From Rhizobiales bacterium IMCC20636 (GTDB taxonomy: Bacteria; Pseudomonadota; Alphaproteobacteria; Rhizobiales; GCA-2746425): a stretch of DNA of 64,000 nucleotides. The position numbers were made by a program, and so were the translations under genes. Numbering within the stretch: position 1 is the stretch's first letter; every line of letters starts with the position of its first letter. The notes beneath the pieces were generated by a model. The model did no database searches and had not been told where the DNA came from. It saw only the letters and a program-made list of their open reading frames with translations. Location of the stretch: positions 62,001 to 126,000 of the forward strand of contig CP018226.1 of NCBI GenBank assembly GCA_016865015.1, written 5' to 3'. Of the stretch, positions 35,741-44,661 are shown piece by piece.

Positions 35741-36823
35741 TTAACTGAGCATTTTTCCCAAAAGCTGGGCGGTATAATCCACAACAGGGATGATTCGGCC
35801 GTAATTCAGCCGTGTCGGACCGATGACACCCAGCACGCCAACAATATTGTCTTCAGCATTGTGATAGGGGGCAACCACCAGCGACGAGCCGGACATGGAA
35901 AACAGGCTGTTTTCGGAGCCGATGAAGATGCGCACGCCATCGCCGGTTTCGGCAGAGCCGAGCAACTCGATCAAATCTGACTTGCTTTCCAGATCCTCAA
36001 ACAGCAGTCGGATGCGGTCGAGATCCTCACCCTGCTCCAAATTTTCAAGCAGATTGGCGCGGCCGCGGACAATGAGATTCTGGGCATTTCTGGCACCCTC
36101 ATTGACGCCAGCCCAAGTGGCAAGTCCAGCCTCGACCAGTCGGGCGGTCAAATCATTCAATTCGCGGCGCTGGGAATCCAGAAGCTGCTGCAATTCAAGA
36201 CGAGCTTCCGGCAGTGTGCGCCCGCGCAAGCCCTCATTGAGATAATTGGATGCCTCGATCAAGGACGCTGCAGGCATGCCTTTGGGAATATCGATGATAC
36301 GGTTCTCGACCGCACCATCCTGCGCCACCAGCACGACAAGCGCACGGCCGTCTTCAATGCGGACAAATTCAATATGCTTCAAAGGCACTTCGCGTTTGCC
36401 GGTCAAAACCAGTCCGGCCCCTTTCGACACGCCGGACAGCATGCGGCTGGCGTCTGACAAAAGCGTATCGCCGGAATGTTCTGGTCTGTTGGCGCCGAAC
36501 TGGGCATCAATCTGTTGGCGCGCGCGCTCATCCAGATCGCCCACTTCCATCATGGCATCGACAAAAAAGCGCAAGCCACGCTCGGTGGGCAGACGTCCGG
36601 CGCTGATATGGGGTGCGTAGATGAGTCCCATCTGTTCCAGATCAGACATGACATTGCGGATCGAAGCGGGGGAAAGATTGATGGTCAGACTGCGCGACAG
36701 GTTGCGCGAGCCAACCGGCGACCCGTCATCCATATAGGCTTCCACAATCCGGCGAAACACCTGATGTGAACGTTCATCCAGATCCTGATCAAACAAGCGA
36801 TTGTCGTTGGCCATCATTTCCAT
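35741..36823 (-). CDS. hrcA: Heat-inducible transcription repressor HrcA
   Basis: This 360-residue repressor of the groESL CIRCE element has the N-terminal winged helix (IVEAYMDDGSPVGSRNLSRSL), SPASIRNVMSDLEQMGLIYAPHISAGRLPTERGLRFFVD, and a GAF-like C-terminal domain with IGSENSLFSMSGSSLVVAPY. I see no CIRCE copy in this window, so its targets lie elsewhere. The start could be any of three close ATGs at 36823, 36817 or 36814. It is divergent from rph. Confidence 0.96.
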   Translation of the reverse strand: MEMMANDNRLFDQDLDERSHQVFRRIVEAYMDDGSPVGSRNLSRSLTINLSPASIRNVMSDLEQMGLIYAPHISAGRLPTERGLRFFVDAMMEVGDLDERARQQIDAQFGANRPEHSGDTLLSDASRMLSGVSKGAGLVLTGKREVPLKHIEFVRIEDGRALVVLVAQDGAVENRIIDIPKGMPAASLIEASNYLNEGLRGRTLPEARLELQQLLDSQRRELNDLTARLVEAGLATWAGVNEGARNAQNLIVRGRANLLENLEQGEDLDRIRLLFEDLESKSDLIELLGSAETGDGVRIFIGSENSLFSMSGSSLVVAPYHNAEDNIVGVLGVIGPTRLNYGRIIPVVDYTAQLLGKMLS

Positions 36824-37007
36824 TCCGCAGACATTCAGGTCAGCCTGATTTGTCGGCTTACAGACCCTGAACTTAGTGTCTGCCGCCCCTCATGAAAAGT
36901 GAAACTTCCGCAAACCGGCCCGGCAACGTTATTTTCTATGCTTTGCTTTCAGTGCGGGCTTGTCTATCAAGAGCGATGATTCGAAGCTAATGATGAGAAA
37001 AAGTCTG

Positions 37008-37721
37008 ATGAGACCATCCAATCGCCAACCTGATGCCCTGCGCGCCGTTTCACTGGAACGCAATGTCTCGAAACACGCCGAAGGCTCGTGCCTGGTAAAA
37101 TTCGGCGACACCCATGTGCTGTGCACTGCCAGTCTGGCTGAAAATGTTCCGCCCTGGCTGCGGGGCGGTGGCAAGGGCTGGGTAACAGCGGAATATGGCA
37201 TGCTGCCGCGCTCCACTGGCGGACGTATGCGCCGGGAAGCAGCCAGCGGCAAACAATCGGGCCGGACACAGGAAATTCAGCGCCTGATCGGGCGGTCCCT
37301 GCGGGCCGTTGTTGACATGAAATCTCTTGGCGAACGGCAAATCACCCTCGATTGTGATGTCATTCAGGCCGATGGCGGAACCCGGACAGCAGCGATTACC
37401 GGCGCATGGGTTGCGCTCAGCGACTGTATTGCCTGGATGCGCCAGCGCAATCTGGTGACTGGCACCGTGTTGAAAGACAATGTGGCCGCCATTTCCTGTG
37501 GTATCTATCAGGGAACACCGGTGCTTGATCTGGATTATGACGAGGATTCAACAGCGGAAACCGATGCCAATTTTGTCATGACAGGGTCTGGCGGGATTGT
37601 TGAAATTCAGGGAACTGCCGAGCAGGAGCCGTTTTCCGAAGAAGAACTGAAGCAGCTGATGGATCTGGCCAAAGCCGGTATTCAGCAATTGGTTTCTCTG
37701 CAGAACATGGCAATCATGTAA
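37008..37721 (+). CDS. rph: Ribonuclease PH
   Basis: This 237-residue phosphorolytic exonuclease trims tRNA 3' ends. It starts [19 protein letters not shown], typical of RNase PH, and has the phosphate-site [19 protein letters not shown] and [20 protein letters not shown]. The C-terminal half contains [18 protein letters not shown] and [18 protein letters not shown]. The frame is open back to 36960, but the family start points to 37008. The rdgB ATG follows the stop codon with no gap. Confidence 0.96.
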   Translation: MRPSNRQPDALRAVSLERNVSKHAEGSCLVKFGDTHVLCTASLAENVPPWLRGGGKGWVTAEYGMLPRSTGGRMRREAASGKQSGRTQEIQRLIGRSLRAVVDMKSLGERQITLDCDVIQADGGTRTAAITGAWVALSDCIAWMRQRNLVTGTVLKDNVAAISCGIYQGTPVLDLDYDEDSTAETDANFVMTGSGGIVEIQGTAEQEPFSEEELKQLMDLAKAGIQQLVSLQNMAIM

Positions 37722-38363
37722 ATGGACGGGGCGGTTCGCAAACTCTCTGGTGGCAAGCTGGTTCTGGCCAGCCACAATGCAGGCAAACTGCGCGAAATCC
37801 GCGATCTTGTGGTGCCGCACGGCATTGACGTTGTGTCTGCGGCCGAACTGGATTTGCCGGAGCCTGACGAGACTGGCACGACGTTTGCTGCCAATGCAAA
37901 GCTGAAGGCGCTGGCGTCAGCCATCGCAACCGGCCTTCCGGCGCTGTCAGATGATTCCGGCCTGTCGGTCGATTGTCTGGACGGTGATCCGGGCATTTAT
38001 TCAGCCCGATGGGCAGGTCCAGACAAGGATTTTGCCAAGGCCATGCGCAATGTGCAGGAAGCCATGCTGGCCAAGGGCGCAACCGAGCCAGGCAAACGGG
38101 GTGCGCAATTTGTCAGCTCGCTCTGTCTGGCCTATCCGGATGGTGAGACCTTTGTGTTTGAGGGGATCATCCGGGGTGAGATTGTCTGGCCACCGCGCGG
38201 GACGCAGGGGTTTGGTTATGATCCGATCTTTCTGCCGGAGAATCATGATAAGACTTTTGGAGAAATGACGCCGCAGGAGAAGCATGGACCGCGCCCTGAT
38301 GGGGAACCGGGCCTGTCACACCGGGCACGGGCATTTGCTTTGTTTGAAAAATATGCGCTTTAG
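37722..38363 (+). CDS. rdgB: Non-canonical purine NTP pyrophosphatase (RdgB/HAM1)
   Basis: This 213-residue house-cleaning enzyme hydrolyses dITP, XTP and related nucleotides. It has [18 protein letters not shown] (triphosphate loop), [24 protein letters not shown] and the late [11 protein letters not shown] and SHRARA motifs. It is directly joined to rph, and hemW follows 27 bp later; this trio is common in alphaproteobacteria. Confidence 0.96.
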   Translation: MDGAVRKLSGGKLVLASHNAGKLREIRDLVVPHGIDVVSAAELDLPEPDETGTTFAANAKLKALASAIATGLPALSDDSGLSVDCLDGDPGIYSARWAGPDKDFAKAMRNVQEAMLAKGATEPGKRGAQFVSSLCLAYPDGETFVFEGIIRGEIVWPPRGTQGFGYDPIFLPENHDKTFGEMTPQEKHGPRPDGEPGLSHRARAFALFEKYAL

Positions 38364-38390
38364 GATCAGGGATTCGGTCACTTTAATCTG

Positions 38391-39647
38391 ATGGAACAAC
38401 ACACGGATAAAGCAAAACCTGCAGTCGGAAACCTGCCGCAAGGTGCCCAAAAAGGCCCCGATCATCCAACGCGGGATGCCGGGTTCGGAATCTATGTGCA
38501 CTGGCCCTTCTGCGCTGCCAAATGCCCCTATTGTGACTTCAACTCCCATGTGCGGCACAAGCCGGTTGACCAGGTTCGCTTTCTCGCAGCCTTCAAGGCC
38601 GAGATTGCGCATTTTGCAGCGCGGACGCCGGACCGCCGTGTCACCAGTATTTTCTTTGGCGGTGGTACGCCATCGCTGATGGACCCGGAGACGATCGCGG
38701 GCATCCTGGATGCGATTCACTGGCATTGGCCGGTGGACACCGGTGCCGAGATTACCATGGAAGCCAATCCGCAATCGGTTGAAGCAGGCCGGTTCAAGGC
38801 TTACCGCAAAGCCGGGGTCAACCGATTGTCGCTCGGGGTTCAGGCCCTGAATGATGCTGATCTGAAGTTTCTCGGGCGTTTACACAATGTGGAAGAAGCG
38901 ATCAATGCCATTGGCATTGCGCGCGAAACCTTCCCGCGCCTGTCGTTTGATCTGATCTATGCGCGGCCGCGCCAGAGCGTTGCCGCCTGGAGTGAAGAAC
39001 TGAAACGGGCGCTGGACTACGCGGTTGATCATCTGTCGCTGTATCAGTTGACGATCGAACCGGAGACGCCATTCTGGGCTCTACAGGACGCTGGCAAGCT
39101 GGTGGTTCCAAATCAGGATGAAGCCGCGGAGCTGTATCAGGCCACACAGATCATTTGCGAAGAAGCTGGTTTGCCGGCTTATGAAACCTCCAACCATGCG
39201 GTTCCAGGCGCTGAAAGCCGCCATAATCTGATTTACTGGCATTATGGTGAATATGTTGGTGTGGGCCCCGGCGCGCATGGCCGGCTGGTTGGTGCCAATG
39301 CGACCGCCCGCTATGCAACAGCGACGGAACGCAATCCGGAACGCTGGCTGTCGCTGGTGGAATCCCATGGCCACGGCACCATCACCGATGATGAATTACT
39401 GGCCGAAGAACAGGGTGACGAGTTTCTTGTGATGGGATTGCGCCTGCATGAGGGCATTGATCTGGCGCGCTATCAGGCACTGTCTGGTCGCCGTATCGAT
39501 CCACGCCGTGTGGATGATCTGCTCGAACACAAGATGATCGAACGCCTTGCGCCCCGGTCCCCCGGCTCCAATAGCGAAGACCGTGTGCGCGCCACCCGTG
39601 AGGGCGCCATGGTGCTGGATGCTGTTGTCGCCGATCTGGCGGTTTAG
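38391..39647 (+). CDS. hemW: Radical SAM heme chaperone HemW (HemN-like)
   Basis: This 418-residue radical SAM protein has the cluster motif FCAAKCPYCDF (Cys41, Cys45, Cys48), preceded by GIYVHWP, and FFGGGTPSLM and GVQALND. HNLIYWHYGEYVGVGPGAHG is the HemW-type heme-binding signature that separates it from oxygen-independent coproporphyrinogen oxidase HemN. It probably delivers heme to respiratory enzymes. Its end overlaps the lipoprotein gene on the other strand by 4 bp. Confidence 0.94.
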   Translation: MEQHTDKAKPAVGNLPQGAQKGPDHPTRDAGFGIYVHWPFCAAKCPYCDFNSHVRHKPVDQVRFLAAFKAEIAHFAARTPDRRVTSIFFGGGTPSLMDPETIAGILDAIHWHWPVDTGAEITMEANPQSVEAGRFKAYRKAGVNRLSLGVQALNDADLKFLGRLHNVEEAINAIGIARETFPRLSFDLIYARPRQSVAAWSEELKRALDYAVDHLSLYQLTIEPETPFWALQDAGKLVVPNQDEAAELYQATQIICEEAGLPAYETSNHAVPGAESRHNLIYWHYGEYVGVGPGAHGRLVGANATARYATATERNPERWLSLVESHGHGTITDDELLAEEQGDEFLVMGLRLHEGIDLARYQALSGRRIDPRRVDDLLEHKMIERLAPRSPGSNSEDRVRATREGAMVLDAVVADLAV

Positions 39648-40855
39648 TATCCTCGACCGGTGATACTGGTTGGGGCCGGGCTGACGACGCGGGTGCCGCC
39701 GGACTGGACCTCATAGACAGCCATGGCACGCGTATTGGTGCCATCTGCGTTGAAGCGGAACACGCCATCGACACCGGCAAAACCATCTGTGTTGGTCAAA
39801 ACATTTCGGCTGAATCTCTCATTGCCGAAGCGGGCTGTCAGGCCTGCTGCCAAAATTGTCGCATCAAACGCCAGAGAGGCGTTGCGCGGCGGTGCCGAGC
39901 CATAAGCCGCTCGGTAGCGGGCGGCAAACTGGTCAAAACGATCATTCGGCACGGATGCATAAATGGCACCGCGCAGAGCCGGTTCTGCAGTGATCTGCGG
40001 ATCATCCCACTGACCGGAACCAACATAGAGCACACGCGGCGATGTCAGACCTGCGCTTGCCAGTTGCTGCGCCATGAAGGTGACGGAGGCTGCACTGTCC
40101 GGCATGAACACGCCATCGATCGAAGATGACAATTTGGCGACTTCAGCCACCTTTTGCTGCATGGAGGAGCGGTCCTGCCCGTAGCGTTCGATGGTAGCCA
40201 CCCGAATTCCGAAATTGGAGGCTGCTTCACGGAACAGACCTTCATAGATCAGCCCTGTCTGATTGTTGGGCACCAGCACCGCAAAGGATTTCTTGCCTTT
40301 CTGTGCGGCATAGGCAGCGGCGCGGTAAACCTGATCCCGCGGCAGGAAGCCCATCAGATAAGCGCCTCTGGTGGCAACTTCAGTGCGGGTGGAGAAGGAA
40401 ATAACCGGAACGGAGCGTGGCACGGCCAGCCTGGTGACCGGACCAACAGCGTCGCCGAAGACCGGACCAAGGATCAGCTCCACGCCCTGTGACAGGGCGG
40501 ACGTCGCTGCAACGCGCGCGCCTTCAGGCGTTCCCTGTGTGTCTTTCACCAAAAGCTGAATATTTGCGTTGGGGAACTCACGCAAGGCAAGCGCGGCTGC
40601 ATTCTTGAAGGATGTGCCAATAGTACCGGCATTGCCGGTGGCCGTCAGCGGGACCAGAAGTGCAACACGCACCTCGCCATTGCCAATCACTTCGCCCGTT
40701 GCGTTCTGGGTGGGAGTGCCAAAGGGCGAGCCTGGATTGCGAAAGCCTGTACCACCACCAAAGCCGGACGGCACACATGCGCTCAGAACAGCGCCAGCGG
40801 CCAAAACCGCAGCAGCACGCAGCGAATATTTACGACACACAGTCAAAAAGGCCAT
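39644..40855 (-). CDS. Penicillin-binding protein activator-like lipoprotein (LpoA/periplasmic-binding fold)
   Basis: This 403-residue lipoprotein has the signal peptide RAAAVLAAGAVLSACVP, with lipobox LSAC and lipidation at Cys27. The body is a periplasmic-binding-protein fold of the LppC/LpoA C-terminal type: VRVALLVPLTATGNAGTIGTS, LILGPVFGDAVGPVTRLA, VPVISFSTR and GVDGVFRFNADGTNTRAMAVY. It lacks the TPR half of the E. coli LpoA. A role in activating peptidoglycan synthases is inferred from the family. It is divergent from rsmI across 242 bp. Confidence 0.85.
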   Translation of the reverse strand: MAFLTVCRKYSLRAAAVLAAGAVLSACVPSGFGGGTGFRNPGSPFGTPTQNATGEVIGNGEVRVALLVPLTATGNAGTIGTSFKNAAALALREFPNANIQLLVKDTQGTPEGARVAATSALSQGVELILGPVFGDAVGPVTRLAVPRSVPVISFSTRTEVATRGAYLMGFLPRDQVYRAAAYAAQKGKKSFAVLVPNNQTGLIYEGLFREAASNFGIRVATIERYGQDRSSMQQKVAEVAKLSSSIDGVFMPDSAASVTFMAQQLASAGLTSPRVLYVGSGQWDDPQITAEPALRGAIYASVPNDRFDQFAARYRAAYGSAPPRNASLAFDATILAAGLTARFGNERFSRNVLTNTDGFAGVDGVFRFNADGTNTRAMAVYEVQSGGTRVVSPAPTSITGRGY

Positions 40856-41097
40856 AGCAACACCATATAATTTTTGCGGCCTGTTGTTGACCGGACGCTC
40901 TGAAGAAGCATCAAATGCGGAACCCGACGAGATGCCGCCCTTGCCTTTTAAGGCAAAAGCGCGAGAAATGTGAACATAACAAGGCGATTATTCGCATTAT
41001 TTGTTTCTTTTGCGCTCTCCAAGCTTGGGGAATTCTGCAACTATGCCGATTCTAACCGATATTCCTTAACAGGAATTGGCACCCCAAGGGAGCATGC

Positions 41098-42000
41098 ATG
41101 CCACAACCCGCCGATAAAACGCCGGAAACCGGTGGGTTTTCCATCAACGGATACAGCCTGCGTGCCCCGGGTCTGGAAGCCGGGCTGTATCTTGTGTCCA
41201 CACCAATCGGGCATTTGAAAGACATCACGATCCGCGCACTGGAGACTCTGGCAGGCGCGCAGTTGATTGCCTGCGAGGATACACGGGTCAGCCGGGTGCT
41301 ATTGTCACATTATGGAATCACGACGCCAGTGATGTCCTATCACGAGCACAATGCCGATTTTGCCAGCGTGAAAATTCTTGAAGCTCTGCAGCATGGCTCG
41401 GTGGCGCTTATCAGCGATGCGGGCACGCCGCTGGTGTCTGATCCGGGCAGCCGGTTGGTGACGCAGGTTCTGGAGGCGGGATACAAGGTGTTTCCAATTC
41501 CTGGTGCTTCGGCTGTTCTGGCAGCGCTAGTGGCGGCTGATCTGGGTGACAACCAGTTTCATTTTGTGGGTTTTTTGCCGACCAAGGAAAAAGCCAGAAG
41601 CTCTGTTTTCCAATCCCTTGGCGGGAGTGATGCCACGCTGGTGTTCTATGAAAGCCCGAAGCGGATTGCAGCCTGCCTGAAAAGCGCGGCATCCGTTCTG
41701 GGCAATGACCGGCCTGCTGTTGTGGGCCGGGAGCTGACCAAGCGTTTTGAAACCTTCTATCGCGGTACGCTTGGCGAATTGGCGGAACAATTTGCCAAGG
41801 CTGACACGCCCAAAGGGGAAATCGTACTGCTGATCGGACGCGGAGCGCCTCAGGAATCGGTGTTCGATCTGGATGCCGCGTTGCAGGACCGTCTGGCCAA
41901 AGTGCCCCTGAAACAGGCGGTCGACGAGGTGACCGGAATGAGCGGCATGAAACGGCGCGACATCTATCAACGCGCGCTTCAGCTACGAGATGCGCAGTGA
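41098..42000 (+). CDS. rsmI: 16S rRNA (cytidine1402-2'-O)-methyltransferase
   Basis: This 300-residue SAM-dependent enzyme of the tetrapyrrole-methylase fold methylates C1402 in the ribosomal P site. Visible motifs are GLYLVSTPIGHLKDITIRAL, CEDTRVSRVLLSHYGI, LISDAGTPLVSDPGSRLV, VFPIPGASAVLAALVAA and LVFYESPKRI. AGGGAG lies 6 bases before the ATG. Its stop overlaps the GTG of yraN. Confidence 0.96.
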   Translation: MPQPADKTPETGGFSINGYSLRAPGLEAGLYLVSTPIGHLKDITIRALETLAGAQLIACEDTRVSRVLLSHYGITTPVMSYHEHNADFASVKILEALQHGSVALISDAGTPLVSDPGSRLVTQVLEAGYKVFPIPGASAVLAALVAADLGDNQFHFVGFLPTKEKARSSVFQSLGGSDATLVFYESPKRIAACLKSAASVLGNDRPAVVGRELTKRFETFYRGTLGELAEQFAKADTPKGEIVLLIGRGAPQESVFDLDAALQDRLAKVPLKQAVDEVTGMSGMKRRDIYQRALQLRDAQ

Positions 42001-42374
42001 TCCCTTCGCGCATCCGGCAGCGGGCAGAGGCCCGCGGGCGGCGCGCCGAAATTGCAGCGGCGATGTTGTTGCGGCTGAAGGGGTTCCGGATTCTCAACCA
42101 GCGCTACAAGACAGCTGTTGGTGAAATTGATCTGGTGGCGTGCCGTGGCCGATTGGTGGTTTTTGCCGAGGTCAAATGGCGCAGCAATCTGGACGCGGCG
42201 ATGGAGTCGGTCCACCCCAAAGCGCAGGCGCGTATCGGGCGGGCAGCGGCACACTGGCTCGGCCAGAAGCCCAAATTCGCGAATTTCAATACGCGATTTG
42301 ATGTGATAGCCCTTGCACCAGGGCGATGGCCGGTCCATCTGAAACAGGCTTTTGATCTTTCCGATCACATCTGA
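41997..42374 (+). CDS. YraN-family (UPF0102) putative endonuclease
   Basis: This 125-residue protein has a restriction-nuclease-like core: RGRRAEIAAAMLLRLKGF, then the catalytic-type pattern GEIDLVACRGRLVVFAEVKWR (D...ExK). Members are linked by context to rsmI and to DNA uptake or processing, but the activity is unproven. It starts with GTG overlapping the rsmI stop (GTGA), so translation is coupled. gshB follows after 9 bp. Confidence 0.9.
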   Translation: MIPSRIRQRAEARGRRAEIAAAMLLRLKGFRILNQRYKTAVGEIDLVACRGRLVVFAEVKWRSNLDAAMESVHPKAQARIGRAAAHWLGQKPKFANFNTRFDVIALAPGRWPVHLKQAFDLSDHI

Positions 42375-42383
42375 GGTAATTCT

Positions 42384-43322
42384 ATGTCACTCAAAGTCGC
42401 GGTCCAGATGGATCATATCTCCACCATTCATATTGGTGGCGATTCCACCTTTGCCATGTTGCTGGAGGCGTCACGGCGCGGTCACAGCCTGTTTCATTAT
42501 GAGCCGGACCAGTTGTTGATGCTGGATGGCACGGTCAAGGCCCGCATGGCACCTCTGACCGTACAGGATGTGCAGGGCGATCATTTCAAGCTGGGCAGCG
42601 AAGAGATGGTGGATCTGACCGATATGGACACTGTTCTGCTGCGGCAGGACCCACCCTTTGACATGAATTACATCACAACCACACATCTGCTGGAGCGGGT
42701 GCATCCGCAGACGCTGGTGGTCAATGATCCGGCCCATGTGCGCAATGCGCCGGAAAAGATCTTTGTCACCGAATTTCCTGATCTGATGCCCAAAACCCTG
42801 ATTTCGCGCAATCGGGATGATATTCGTGCCTTCCGGGAGGACGTTGGCGATATCATTTTAAAACCGCTTTACGGCAATGGCGGCGCAGGCGTGTTCCGTC
42901 TGACATCCGATGATCAGAATCTGGTCTCACTTCTGGAAATGTTTGAACAGACCTTCCCCGAGCCCTTCATGGTGCAGCAATATCTGCCGGATGTCCGTGC
43001 AGGCGACAAGCGTATCATTCTCGTCGACGGGGTTGCAGTGGGTGCCATCAACCGGGTGCCAGCCGATGGCGAAGCGCGGTCCAACATGCATGTCGGTGGT
43101 CGTGCCGAGGCAATTGGCATGACCGCGCGCGAGCATGAAATCTGCGAGCGCATCGGCCCGGCCCTGAAAGAACGCGGTTTCATCTTTGTCGGCATTGATG
43201 TCATTGGCGACTTCATGACCGAAATCAACGTGACCTCCCCGACCGGCATTCGCGAAGTGCAGAAATTCGGCGGTGCCGACATCGCATCCCTGATCTGGGA
43301 TGCGATTGAATCGAAGGTTTGA
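42384..43322 (+). CDS. gshB: Glutathione synthetase
   Basis: This 312-residue ATP-grasp ligase joins glycine to gamma-glutamylcysteine. It shows [20 protein letters not shown] at the start, [19 protein letters not shown], the ATP-binding [16 protein letters not shown], and [20 protein letters not shown] with the metal ligands. GAGG stands ahead of the ATG. It ends the rsmI-yraN-gshB operon. A 13-bp palindrome CCTGATCATCAGG (43329-43341) lies in the short gap before the convergent gene. Confidence 0.97.
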   Translation: MSLKVAVQMDHISTIHIGGDSTFAMLLEASRRGHSLFHYEPDQLLMLDGTVKARMAPLTVQDVQGDHFKLGSEEMVDLTDMDTVLLRQDPPFDMNYITTTHLLERVHPQTLVVNDPAHVRNAPEKIFVTEFPDLMPKTLISRNRDDIRAFREDVGDIILKPLYGNGGAGVFRLTSDDQNLVSLLEMFEQTFPEPFMVQQYLPDVRAGDKRIILVDGVAVGAINRVPADGEARSNMHVGGRAEAIGMTAREHEICERIGPALKERGFIFVGIDVIGDFMTEINVTSPTGIREVQKFGGADIASLIWDAIESKV

Positions 43323-43336
43323 CGGACGCCTGATCA

Positions 43337-43840
43337 TCAGGAGGGCCTGCCGAACAGTTTCAGCGTGCCGATGACCGCCAGCAGAAAAGCCAGACCCGAG
43401 GCAATCGTCCGGATTTGGTTCCAGACCTGCCAGGGTTTTGAATAATCCTGCCAGATGGTTCTGGCGGCATCGATGTCCTGGGGCACTGTGACCAAAGCCA
43501 AAGCTTCATTCATGGGCACATTGACGACCATCGTCAGAATCAGCCCAAAACACAGATAGACCGCACCACTGAGCGCGAACAGTTTTGCGCTTGCCTTGTG
43601 ATTATGCGTCCACAAAAGCCACGTGGTGATGGCCAGAACCAGTGGCGTTCCGAAGAATGCCGGGGCAAAGACCGCATTTCGCACAGAACCATTCATGGCC
43701 TGCATGGCGGCAATCGCAATGCGTGGATCCGCTGTATCCAGCCCCCACATGGTGGAACACACCCAGGCGTAAAAGAAGCCGAAGATCGCAGCACACATTA
43801 GCAGGGACAGGGATATCATTGCCGAGATTTTCAATGGCAT
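43337..43840 (-). CDS. DUF1772-family membrane protein
   Basis: This 167-residue protein has four hydrophobic segments (SAMISLSLLMCAAIFGFFYAW, VFAPAFFGTPLVLAITTWLL, LFALSGAVYLCFGLILTMVV, RTIASGLAFLLAVIGTL) and the polar VPMNEALALVTVP, with DYSKPWQVWNQIRT before the last helix. This is the DUF1772/anthrone-oxygenase-like pattern; the function is not established in bacteria. GGAG lies 8 bases before ATG 43840; the open frame to 43879 is ignored. It is transcribed away from a TetR-type gene, which probably represses it through the twin sites between them. Confidence 0.85.
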   Translation of the reverse strand: MPLKISAMISLSLLMCAAIFGFFYAWVCSTMWGLDTADPRIAIAAMQAMNGSVRNAVFAPAFFGTPLVLAITTWLLWTHNHKASAKLFALSGAVYLCFGLILTMVVNVPMNEALALVTVPQDIDAARTIWQDYSKPWQVWNQIRTIASGLAFLLAVIGTLKLFGRPS

Positions 43841-43872
43841 GGTCAAACTCCAGATCAATAGGAAAGATTTAG

Positions 43873-43888
43873 CGTACATAAGTGTACG
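43873..43888. promoter_or_regulatory. Operator 1 for the divergent TetR-type regulator
   Basis: CGTACATAAGTGTACG is a perfect inverted repeat with 6-bp arms around a 4-base spacer. A second copy of the same form is centred 28 bp to the right. Placement between the two divergent genes fits an autoregulatory TetR operator. Confidence 0.65.
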
Positions 43889-43899
43889 TATTTACTATT

Positions 43900-43917
43900 C
43901 CGTATAGATGTGTACGG
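43900..43917. promoter_or_regulatory. Operator 2 for the divergent TetR-type regulator
   Basis: CCGTATAGATGTGTACGG is an inverted repeat with 7-bp arms, one mismatch and the same 4-base spacer as operator 1. The 28-bp centre spacing suits two TetR dimers on the same stretch of DNA. Confidence 0.6.
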
Positions 43918-43934
43918 TATTGCGCAAGCTCAAA

Positions 43935-44546
43935 ATGGATTCTGACATGCGGACCGAGAAAAAACAGAAACGGCATCAGGAGATCGCGGAAGCGGCCTAT
44001 GCTCTGCTGGCCAGCCACGGTTACGGCGGAACATCCATGCTGAGCATCGCCAAGGCTGCGGGCGCGTCCAACGAGACGCTGTATCGCTGGTATGGCGACA
44101 AGCAGCACCTGTTTGCGGAGATGGTTCAGGACAATGCTGCCGCCGTGAAAGCCGAACTGGAAGCAAGTTTGAATAAGGATGCAGACCCGGCAGCGGCGCT
44201 TGGTCAGATCGGTGCAAGATTACTGGCGCTTCTGACCAGTGAGCGTGCCATTGCCCTGAACCGGGCAGCGGCTTCTGACAGCAGTGGCACACTTGGCGCA
44301 ACCATCGCAGAGGCCGGACGTGACACAATTGCACCGCTCATCGGAAGACTGATAGAGCGCCTGATGCAGGACAGAAATTCTACTGTGGACGATATGGCAG
44401 AGATCACTGAAACCTATCTGGGCCTGCTGATCGGTGATCTTCAGATCCGCAGGGTTATTGGCCAAATGAAGCCGCTGTCTGATGCCGATTGCATTGCCCG
44501 CTCCAAACGGGCGCTGACGTTGCTCAGGAGACTGTATCCAGAGTGA
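43935..44546 (+). CDS. TetR/AcrR-family transcriptional regulator
   Basis: This regulator of about 203 residues has an N-terminal helix-turn-helix (RHQEIAEAAYALLASHGYGGTSMLSIAKAAGASNETLYRWYGDKQHLFAEMV), ahead of a variable helical ligand domain containing LTSERAIALNRAAASDSSG. The frame is open from an ATG at 43908, but that codon sits inside operator 2, so 43935 or 43947 is more likely; no strong ribosome site decides between them. It probably controls itself and the DUF1772 gene. Confidence 0.88.
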   Translation: MDSDMRTEKKQKRHQEIAEAAYALLASHGYGGTSMLSIAKAAGASNETLYRWYGDKQHLFAEMVQDNAAAVKAELEASLNKDADPAAALGQIGARLLALLTSERAIALNRAAASDSSGTLGATIAEAGRDTIAPLIGRLIERLMQDRNSTVDDMAEITETYLGLLIGDLQIRRVIGQMKPLSDADCIARSKRALTLLRRLYPE

Positions 44547-44661
44547 CTATTGAATAACCACTCCTTTCGGGCCAACACCCGATCAACCAGTGACTTTGCC
44601 AAGGTCAAGTTTCCCTGCAATATTGCAACCTTAGTTCATCCCGAATCAGGAATATTGCTGC

